A stretch of 64,000 bases of DNA, from assembly GCA_007026445.1 (NCBI GenBank), contig VDMD01000003.1, positions 1,798,001 through 1,862,000 of the forward strand, in the 5' to 3' direction. A program made the translations under genes and the position numbers. The notes beneath the pieces are model-generated. The model was given only the letters and a program-made list of their open reading frames with translations, was not told where the DNA came from and did not search any database. This document shows, piece by piece, positions 55,804-64,000 of this stretch (the first letter of the stretch is position 1; every line of letters begins with the position of its first letter). This DNA is from Schizophyllum amplum (lineage: Eukaryota; Basidiomycota; Agaricomycetes; Agaricales; Schizophyllaceae).

Positions 55804-57202
55804 ATGGCCAATCCTCAGAATCCCCACAGGTCAGCAATCGAACTTCGGATAACTAACATACTCATCAACCCGTCAGCTTTCACTCCTTGGGTGGCAACGA
55901 CCGAATGGCTTTGTCGCCTCAGCAGATCGAACAGCAAGGGTGGCTTGCCACCGCGGCGGCTTACCGTGTCTCGCGGCCGCGCGTCGATAATTCTGCTGTA
56001 CATCCGTCTTCGGGCGTCCAAAGCTCTTTACCTGGCACTCAGGGCCATTTGTTCTCTGGCGGAGCTCCCAGCTATTCGCCTTCCAGCGCTGATGGATATC
56101 CGTCTGCCAGCCCGGCGATTGGCCTCCCGTCCTCCGACGCTTCTGGCTACTCGTCCTTCGGTGATCTTTCATTCACCGACGCTGGTCCTCACTCGGTCTC
56201 TACCACTAGTCTGCGCCCGTCTGCCAATGCTGCAAATCACTCGCCGGCTGGTGCAATCGCCCACTCGTCGTCGGCCCTACATCTGCATGGAACTGGGGCA
56301 TCTGACAACCATAATTTACCGTCTATGACGCTCGGTGCGCCTCAGATGCCATCGTTGGGAGAGCAAGGGCGTGCAGTCATAACCGCAGTCCCCGGCACAC
56401 GGGACAAGCGTGCGCCCCGCGACACTCGGCAGCGTATTGAGGACTTGAGCAGAGATCAGTATGTCCAGTCTTTCGATGACTTTATTGTGAATTGCGCCGC
56501 GTGCGAAACTTCGATAGCGCTCTCTCATAAGAAAGCGTATGACGACTATCATTGGCGCGGGCACAAGGACAAATGCTATGGCATCTTGACCGAGGAAAAA
56601 AGAAACGCAAGCGTGAACACGCGAATGCTCTCCAGGGATGTAGCTGTGAGTATCACTCGTCGTGACGCCTGATACAGATATCTGACTAGGGTTACAGCTC
56701 GCCAGTCTTGAGCGCCCGTCTATCGGCGCAGTCGCCACCTCGTCCCCGACCATGCCAGCGCATAGTCCTAGACAACCCGCGCGTAATTCGCAGCCTTCGA
56801 CGCTAGGCGTGCCTCAGATGGCACCCGCAGATGCGCAACTGCGTGCAGCTGTACCCGACACCCCCGTCAGCAAGAGCAAGCGCCAGTACAGGGATGTCTG
56901 CAAGCGTATCGACGACTTCAGCAAGGATCCGTACATCCAGTCCTTCAACGCGCATAGCTTTGTCTGCGCGGCATGCGAGGGATCGTACAGCCTGCGTACG
57001 AAGATTCCTTATGGCGATGCTCACTGGCGCCAACACAGGGCTAAATGCCGTGAGACTCTGACCGACGAGCAACGGCGCATGGGCGAGAAAACGCGAATGC
57101 AGTCGCGGGATGAAGCGGTGAGGGACTTCACAGATATATTTCGATCTAGATTGCTGACTAGTCACGTAGCTCGCATACGTCGAGGCCCACGGGCTGTGTT
57201 GA
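55804..57202 (+). CDS. Protein with two tandem CCHC zinc domains (family copies 3 and 4)
   Basis: Exons are 55804-55829 (26 nt, phase 2), 55877-56645, 56698-57117 and 57170-57202; 415 residues. After a Ser/Gly/Ala/Pro-rich N-terminus come two copies of the same domain. Copy A: R195-I, S-F, C215-A-A-C218, H238, C242. Copy B: R335-I, S-F, C355-A-A-C358, H378, C382. Each ends in S-R-D-[VE]-A exactly at a phase-0 donor, and each following exon starts with Leu-Ala, so exon 3 looks like a duplicate of the end of exon 2. The last exon starts like a further unit but stops after ten codons. The first exon matches that of the 4060-4895 gene in length and phase. Function unknown; metal binding is inferred from the ligand spacing. 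Confidence 0.8.
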
Positions 57203-57918
57203 TTTTCGCTACCTACTCGATGGGCACCAGTTGTCGCCCGGTATCATGATACAGTAAGCTTCTGCAGATACGTATGGGTCGGACGAGGCTGATTTTACAC
57301 CCCAGGGGCACCGTGAGCTATACAGGGCGTGTTTCATCGATGAAATTCAGTTCTATAAGAGCTGGCAGCTGTGAATGTCAACTGCAATTGCATGCGACGA
57401 ATCGCACCAGTTGGCCCTACACTGCGCTGCGTGAGGGATTGCCGTTGCGCGAAGGGGCAGCGAGTCAATCCCGCCATATTGAGGGCCGAGCGGTGCGTGG
57501 CAGAAGTACGAGCTGGTGTAAAGCAGCTTTAAGACTGGAGTGGCTCGACGCCTACCGAGCCAGGTGGACGGCGCGAGCTGCCACCATGATCCAGATCAAC
57601 TTGAATGCCCGGCGTGAGAGTAAGCTACAATAAAGTTACCTTGGACTGTAGCGCACAGCCAGCTGGACTTACGACTAGCGCAACGGACTCTGTAAAAGCT
57701 GCTGGAGGCTCAGATCCACAAGTCGCTAAGCAGTTCAAAACCACTGGCACGTTTCCGATGCACATTGAAACTGTGACACTTGACAGTCACATTCGCGATC
57801 ACATGCGGATTTAATCACGTGCCGATTCCGCGACGTTGATTCGGACCCGGTTGGGAATCCAGGCGCTTGACCTTCAACTCCATCTCGTGGTCGAGGACGG
57901 CTCCTGAAGACTGAAGAT
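57203..57918. other. Intergenic, no gene seen
   Basis: It lies between two plus-strand genes. A 119-codon ORF at 57274-57633 is not protein-like and shows no further zinc-domain copy. Confidence 0.5.
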
Positions 57919-60900
57919 ATGGATACCCCTCTAATGGCCGACCAGATTGGTCGCCACGGCTCTCTAATGCTCATGAAACGCTCCGACCCGAACACGGTGC
58001 TCACAGGATTCGGCATCGACTCGGACGAACTTACGTTTGGGAGCGCGGAGGACTGCGACGTGCGATTGTACTACAAGGAAGTCAGCCCTTTGCACTGCAA
58101 AATAATGTTTCCAGAAAAGAAGGTGCGTGCCAAAATTCGACATGAACGAACGATGTAGCTGACCAGTGGCACCAGGCGTTTCTTATGGTCTTGGGACCGA
58201 CAGGAGTCGTCCTCGATGGCTACCGCATATACCCCAACTTGACGAACGCGATGCAACCCACGACTGTTGCCCTTGAGAACAACTCGGAGATCGAGATACA
58301 AAACAAGAGATTCCGCTTCGCATACCCTCCGAAAGAGATGCGACCAATGCTCTACTCTACGCCTCCCCGTGCGTCGCAAAGCTCAGATTGCGGTACCTAT
58401 ACTAATGCTGTTACTGCAGGTCCCGACCGACGTGCTCTGCGTCTTTCCATGATCGAGTCTGCCCGCGTGTTCTCCCCAAGACCCTCTGCCATCCCAGCAG
58501 AGAACCTACGCATCCTTCAGTCGCCCATCAAGCGCAACCCATCCCCCAAGAAGCCAACTCCGCTCGCACAAGCCTCTACCGCTCAAGACGATGATGAGGA
58601 CGACGAAGAACATGATATTGTTCTCGTCGACGGCAGTCATCCCAGAGTTGTCGAGGAAGAGAAGGACCTGGTCATCCTCGAAGACGTTGTCCGCAAGGCT
58701 TTCCCCTCATACCCGGGGACGCCTACGCCCTCGCCTGGTGGTCAAAATCAGTCCTCACAAGCCCAAGGACAATCGTCGCGCCGCCCGCGGCCGAGCTTGC
58801 ACCGTGCCGTACTCATCCGGAACGTCCAACGCGCAGCTATGCGCGCAGAGATGGAGGAGGAAGAAAAGAACGAGGAAGAGGAGGTGTTGGGGACCGTTGT
58901 TGATGCCGTTAGCTCAGGCGAGAGCGACGACGACGCAGAAGGCAGAGAGGACGAGCCGATGGACGTGGACGGCCCTCAAGAACAAGATTACGATTCTGAC
59001 GACAGCTACACTGATGAAGACTCGCCGGCGGACAGACCTGAAGAGGAAGAAGAGGAAGTTCACGATAGGGAAGCGGCACCTACAACGAGGACTCTGGGGT
59101 GGCGCAAGAGCCTGGAGCGGTTGTGGCCATTCCGATCACTGTCCCCCGAGAAGGTGCGTGCGTACTGACTTTCTGCTGCTGGTAGTCTAATCCATATTCT
59201 AGGTCAAGGATGAGGATGAAGAGGCCACGGTCCCCACCGCCGCTGAGCATCATGAATCCGAGCCTGAACAATCCGTACAACCTATCGAAGTGGATGAAGA
59301 GGCCGACGCCGGAGCCGACAAGGAGGAAGGAGCGAATGAGGCCGACGAAGAGCCCGCTCCCCTTGCCACGCCTGCTCGTCGCGCCCTGCCCTCGCACACA
59401 TACTATACTCCGCAGATAGCGCGGCCGAACTTCACCTCCCAAGCACCCTCCACGGCCAACGGTATGTCAAAATGTATCTTTGCTGCTAATCAATCTGACA
59501 CCCAACCAGCGAGCGGCATGGGCAGGAGCGTCGGGCGCCTGTCACTGGGCGGCGGTCCGCCGCAACGTATGCCCACTGTCAGGGCAGCATGGAAGGTGGA
59601 AGATATTCAGGTTCCCCTACCACCCCCAGCAGATGCGCCTACGCCGCAGCGACGTGGCCGGCCTAGCCTATCAGAAGCCGAGCGACGCGTGAGTAGTGTG
59701 GCCCCTCCAGCCGTTGCCCCATTGACACCCTCTGCTAAGGCCATCCGTGAGCGCCGGCAAAGCGCACGCACTGCTCCGGACGAGTTCCTTGGCCGTGTGC
59801 CGGGGATGTCGCCTAGCAAGTCTCCTGTGAAGGAGCGTCGGCCGGTGCCCGAGTCGTCGCCATCCAAGGCCGCCCAAGCGTCTGAGGAGGCGCAACCAGA
59901 TACCCGCGGGCTGCTGGATCGCATGATGAATACCGTGGAGGATATGAAGGAGCGCAGGCGACAGAGCCTCGCTGCTAGCCCCGCTAAGCCCGTGCGCCCA
60001 TTTGCGCCGGCGCATATTGAGGAGAAAGAGGAGGATGAGGACGAAGAGGAGCAGCCTCCAGCAGCGGGGCTGTCAGCCTTCCAAGTCGCAACGTCTTCGC
60101 AACACGCGACGTTCTCTCAACAGGCGACCTCCTCGCAACATGCCTTGCCGCAACGTGCAGCCTCCTCGCATCGAGCTGAACCCCAAACGCCTGAGATGCG
60201 CGGGATACGCGAGTTGTTCATGCATCAGAAACAACGTGGGTTGGGTACGCCCGCGGTGGAGGCTGTAGGCGAGATGTTCGCGCCGCTGCAGACGCCAGTC
60301 TCAACACCGCCGATCACGCCGTCGACCGGAGAGCCGGACGCGGACGATGAAGCGACGCCAGGGGAGCAAGCGCATGCTGACGAACCTATGGAGGATGCGC
60401 CTGTCGAAAAGCCGAAGAGCGGACGCACCTTGAAGGGCCGTGGCGTGGCGGGCAAGAAGGCGGAAGGGCCGGCGACAGAGGTACGTGGCCTACTGGAGGT
60501 GGCGGATGCAGGCTGACATGCCATGACAGGAACCTCCAGCAGCCACCAAGAAATCAACTCGATCCAAGGCAGCGGAGGTGGTCGAGGTAAGAGGCCTGAC
60601 TACTTCCTATTCGATCTTCACTTATACATACAAAGACTCCCACTACCCGAACCCGCGTGACTCGCGCACGCTCCAAGACCCCTCAAGCCGACTCAGCGGA
60701 CGTGAATGAGAGCGAAGCAGCGCCGCCAGTCCCGCCGATACCCAAAGCCGCCACTCGCGGCAGGCGCGCAAAGCCTGTCGAAGTTGCGGAGTCGGAGTCT
60801 ACTGGCGACGAAGCTGCGCACAACACGCGCGCGCGCAGTGTCACAATGCCTCCTCCCGTAGACGAAGAGTCTGCAGAGGAATGGGGAACTGTGGAGAAGG

Positions 60901-61538
60901 AACAGTCCGCGGAGAAGGAGGAGCCCGCCCCGCGAACGCGCCGCGCGCGCACGCGCACCGCACCCACGCCCGAGCCCGAGCCCGAGCCCAAGACGACGCG
61001 GTCGCGGAAGGGGCGTGCGGCGGCGAAGCCTGTCGAGGAGGCACCCATCGAGGAAGAGCCTGCGGAGGAGGAGGCGCCGAAGCGGAGCACGCGTACGCGG
61101 AAGCCGACAGTGAAGCGCGAGGAGCCAGAGGATGGCGATACGCTGGCGGAGCAGGCGACGGGCGCGGGGCGGCAGCTTCGCAAACCGTCGTCGCGGAGCA
61201 CTGCGGCGAGCGGGTCGAAGCCGGCGTCGAAGACCGCGACTGGATCCAAGCCGGCTAGTGGCTCAAAACCGGCCAGTAGTTCGAAGCCGGCCAGCAGTTC
61301 GAAGACGGCGAGCGGGTCGAAGACGAAGGCAGCAGCAGCGAAGGCAGCCGCTGCTGCACCACGGTCCGAGAGCCCATTGGAGAAGGAGAACGAGGATGAA
61401 CAGGCCGGGACGAAGTTGCGGGTGACGAAGCGGGGTGCGCGGAGAAAGGTGAAGGAGGAGGACGAGGACGGGGTGGTAACGGAGCCTGAGCCCGCGACGC
61501 GAACGCGGGTGACGCGGTCGAGAGCGGCAAGGACTTGA
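57919..61538 (+). CDS. Large FHA-domain nuclear protein, Ki-67-like layout
   Basis: Seven exons: 57919-58122, 58176-58368, 58420-59153, 59203-59461, 59510-60480, 60530-60586, 60636-61538; 1106 residues. The N-terminus (about 15-130) is an FHA domain: ELTFGSAEDCDVRL, EVSPLHCKI, SEIEIQNKRFRFAYP. The S-x-x-H pair is kept, but the phosphothreonine-contacting Arg of the usual G-R is Ser (FGS). The rest is disordered: acidic runs (EEEEKNEEEE), proline- and TP/SP-rich segments resembling cyclin-dependent kinase sites, and loose repeats with RGIRELFMHQKQRG and RGLLDRMMNTVEDM. The C-terminus is very basic with RTRR, TRTRKP and SGSKPAS repeats, suiting DNA or chromatin binding. An N-terminal FHA, long disordered repeats and a basic end recall Ki-67, but homology is unproven. 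Confidence 0.85.
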
Positions 61539-61826
61539 GATGTGTTGGAAGGTGGCTGGGGTCTCACACCAACTGTAACGCAGTTCTCGCTGCCGGGCCT
61601 CGTCCGTAAGACATAGAGTCTGATTATCGCAATTGAACGTTGAACAATGAAAACTACTGCATGCTTCTTGTCCTGTCTGCGCCTGAATTGCTTAGATGGC
61701 TGCAGCTTGAAGCCTGAAGAATTGGTGGATGCATTTCAAAGGGTCTTTCTTTGGACGGTGCCAATGTAAGTACGTCGAACAGTGGGCGCGAAAAACAAGT
61801 GTATAGCGGTCAAAAAGCAGACAAAA

Positions 61827-61909
61827 TGGACACTGTGGGAATTGAACCCACGACCTCACGCATTACGTAAGCATGCGAAGCGTGCGCGCTACCCCTGTGC
61901 CAAGCGCCC
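61827..61909 (-). tRNA. trnA-CGC: tRNA-Ala (anticodon CGC) with an 11-nt intron
   Basis: Read from 61909: a 7-bp acceptor stem GGGCGCT/AGTGTCC with a G3-U70 wobble pair, the identity element of alanine tRNA. The anticodon stem is CACGC/GCGTG, and its 18-nt loop equals a 7-nt loop with anticodon CGC plus an 11-nt intron after position 37. The T arm is GTGGG-TTCAATT-CCCAC and the discriminator base is A. The mature tRNA would be 72 nt before CCA is added. Confidence 0.9.
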
Positions 61910-62074
61910 GTTACATGAGGAGAAAAACCTGAAATTCTCAGAAAGTCCATAAAATGCTGTGTACAAATATTGACAGCTTACCACGTGGTCGCGTCAAATA
62001 GGAGGTGCCAAACAAAGATCAACCTTCGCGGTCATTCTTCTTGCATCTCCCTCCCACCGTCCCCCCTTCGCGCC

Positions 62075-62978
62075 ATGTCCTCCTCGCCAGCAGAAACTAC
62101 ACATTTGAAAGCGATCGAGTCAAATGTGCCCCGAGAGGCTGATGATGAAGACGAAACGGCGAATGACGAAACCCCTACAAGTCGCAACCAGGCGGGAAAG
62201 CTACGCACCGCGGAGGTAGCCGTAGAGGAAGAAGAGGATGGCTCTGCATCAGACGGCGGGAAAGAGGGAGATTCAGACAAACCACAGGACGGCACCGCCG
62301 AAGACCCCGAGACGTCGACATCGCACCAGCTGCAGGAGCAGCAGCCATCCTCCACTCCCTCCGCCGAAGGCACTCCTTGGCAAGCCGTCTTTGCACCACA
62401 GTACAACGCATACTACTTCTTCAACAACCAGACTGGCGAGACAACCTGGCAGAACCCCCTCGATCCCTCCGCGTCCGCGTCGTCCAGCGCAGCCGGTCCG
62501 TCAATATCCAGCGCGGCTGAGCAGCCTACGCCACAACAGCCCCAGCCGTACGCGCCATACGATGCCGTGCAGCAAGCCGCGCTTCAGCAGGGCATTGATC
62601 CGGCGCTGGCATACCTCGATCCCACTCTTGCTTCGTCGTCATCCTCGACGCCTGCCCAAGCCTTCCAAGCCAAATTCAACGCTCGCACTGGCGCCTTCAC
62701 CGCGATGAACGCGCGCGATCCAAGCCATCTTTCCGAGTACGAACGCATGAAGCGTATGAGCGACGTGTTCTTCGACGTGAACAAGTGGGAACAGGAGGTG
62801 CAGACGCGGGATGCAGAAGAGCAGGAAGCGGGGAAGAAGCGGAAGCGTCCGACGAAGAAGGATCTGGTGAGTGGTACATGGGTCCATGATGTTCATGATG
62901 CTGATCAACCCTCAGGAGCGGTTCAAAGAGCAGAAGAAACAGAAGAAGATAGCGAAGACGGCATGGCTCAGGACATAA
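62075..62978 (+). CDS. WW-domain nuclear protein
   Basis: Exons are 62075-62866 and 62916-62978; 284 residues. A Glu/Asp-rich N-terminus of about 95 residues is followed by one WW domain (Trp102 to about Trp125: WQAVFAPQYNAYYFFNN, TGETTWQNPL), which binds proline-rich ligands. A Gln/Pro/Ala/Ser linker and a charged conserved-looking segment follow (YERMKRMSDVFFDVNKWEQEV), then a strongly basic end (GKKRKRPTKKDLERFKEQK) that is probably a nuclear signal. The layout fits splicing-associated WW proteins found across fungi, but I cannot name an ortholog. The start is the ATG at 62075; the frame upstream has only a non-ATG start. Confidence 0.85.
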
Positions 62979-63234
62979 GCTGCGTACATCTTCGTATACA
63001 TACGGATGTATCTTCCCTGCCACAGTACAGGCTGCTTGCAATACACTTGGGATTGCCTTCCAAAAATCCAATATGCATGCTCCCTCTTCACAATCCGACA
63101 TTCAGACGTCCATCGTCGACAACGACAATGCGTGGCATAAATACGTGCAACGAGGTTTAAATATGTCAAACGGAGTCCATGCAATATCGAGACCGTCTCT
63201 CTCCCCCTCTGCCCCATCATACATGGTGCTACAC

Positions 63235-63972
63235 TCAAGGCTGAACGTTCTGCGGGTAATACTGATCCGCAGGAACAATGTTGCCCTGGAAGCAGGTCAG
63301 TCAACTGTCGTTTCGCCAGAATGCGAGGACTACTTACTGCCGGGTCGTAGTTGCAAACGTAGTACCAAATTGCTGCGATCCGTCATCAGCTCGAGCGCGA
63401 CAGGAAAGAGGGCAATAACCTACACTTCCAAGGGTCGGAGGTCGAAGTGCCGAGGGTGCCCGGGGCGCACAGCTGGGCAGCGCAGCCGACGCTGGTGGTA
63501 CCCTTCCAGACAACCTGATGATGTCCTGAGGTGAGCATCGTTCTGGCTGACAAGCGGGATTTGACTGACCTGAGTCCAGTGACCCGCGCCCGAGTACGAC
63601 GAAGCATCGTAACTGCTCCGCTCGTCATTCCACTGCTTGACAGCGCCCGGAATGTCCTTCGGAACGTTCTCCACGGAAGCTAAACAAGGACAGAACGTTA
63701 GTTTGTGCGCCATATTGTGTTCGGCGCTAACACGCACTGAAGGTGGACGCGAGGTTCTGGCCCGCGTTGGAGTGCTCGAAGACGCACTGCGATGCCCAGG
63801 AGGCGGCCTTGTCTGCGAGGCCCTGGTTCCAGGTGAGCGCCGCCGCGCCGTGCGCGGCGCGTTCGTCGTTGTGCGCCTTCAGCCACTGGTCCTGGGCGGC
63901 GTCGCGGGTATCGATGACCGCGGCAGTGGCTGCGGCGGCGCAGGTGGCGAGGATGGCGACCTTGAACTGCAT
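63235..63972 (-). CDS. Secreted CAP/PR-1 (SCP-like) protein
   Basis: Five exons from 63972: 63738-63972, 63570-63679, 63424-63514, 63338-63372, 63235-63285; 173 residues. A signal peptide (MQFKVAILATCAAAATAA) precedes the CAP domain: HNDERAAHGAAALTWNQGLA, CVFEHSNAGQNLA, GHWTQVVWKGTTSVGCA and YYVCNYDPAGN, the classic CAP1/CAP2 signatures with the two His and the Cys pairs. Yeast relatives (Pry proteins) bind and export sterols and fatty acids; fungal ones are also linked to fruiting and virulence. Exon 4 is 35 nt. The start is 28 bp from the right edge, so the promoter is outside the window. Confidence 0.93.
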
Positions 63973-64000
63973 GATGATTATGGACGGGCGAGGTGGTGGA

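Noticed and set aside
60683..61567. 294-codon minus-strand ORF
   Set aside because: Antisense shadow of the low-complexity C-terminal exon of the FHA protein; its Ser/Ala/Gly runs mirror Glu/Arg/Lys-rich codons.

Overview
This window looks like nuclear DNA from a filamentous basidiomycete, most likely an Agaricomycete of the wood-decay type. Nearly every gene is split by many short introns of about 45-60 nt with GTRNGT donors. The content includes families typical of that group: a FunK1-type kinase, a small secreted thaumatin-like 'glycopeptide', an AA9 lytic polysaccharide monooxygenase, a PL8 polysaccharide lyase, GT90, DUF3632 and DUF6699-like proteins. The species assignment is inference. 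I rebuilt all gene models by hand from splice signals, reading phase and family similarity; splice sites are predictions.

Layout, left to right: a large Pro/Ser-rich unknown gene running off the left edge (1-1797, -); YTM1 ribosome-biogenesis WD40 protein (+); a small CCHC-type zinc-domain protein (-); the 75-kDa subunit of mitochondrial complex I (-); a secreted PL8 lyase (-); phosphoinositide phospholipase C (-); a doubtful small membrane ORF (-); a FunK1 kinase with an altered HRD motif (+); a Zrg17-like CDF transporter (+); a 2OG-Fe(II) oxygenase-like protein that seems to have lost metal ligands (-); a 392-bp foldback element with TA flanks (24879-25270); a monoacylglycerol-lipase-like hydrolase (+); AA9 LPMO (+); AMSH-type deubiquitinase (+); GT90 glycosyltransferase (+); an F-box/LRR gene with a probable 1-nt frameshift (-); EFM7-type methyltransferase (-); an allantoate-permease-family MFS transporter with several micro-exons (+); a second zinc-domain protein (-); a 2.4-kb stretch with no gene I can support; DUF3632 (+) and DUF6699-like (+) proteins; a secreted thaumatin-like peptide (-); a zinc finger/RING protein (+); CSN1 of the COP9 signalosome (-), whose stop codon lies in a 22-bp minisatellite; a third zinc-domain protein with two tandem copies of the domain (+); an FHA protein whose layout recalls Ki-67 (+); an intron-containing tRNA-Ala(CGC) (-); a WW-domain protein (+); and a secreted CAP/PR-1 protein (-).

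No operon or metabolic cluster is evident. Housekeeping genes (YTM1, complex I, CSN1, AMSH, EFM7) are interleaved with secreted carbohydrate-active and cell-surface proteins (PL8, AA9, thaumatin-like, CAP). The best candidate for something undescribed is a zinc-binding domain family with the signature R-I-x18-C-A-[AG]-C-x(19,20)-H-x3-C. It occurs four times in three unlinked genes of this window, one of which carries an exon-bounded tandem duplication of the domain.
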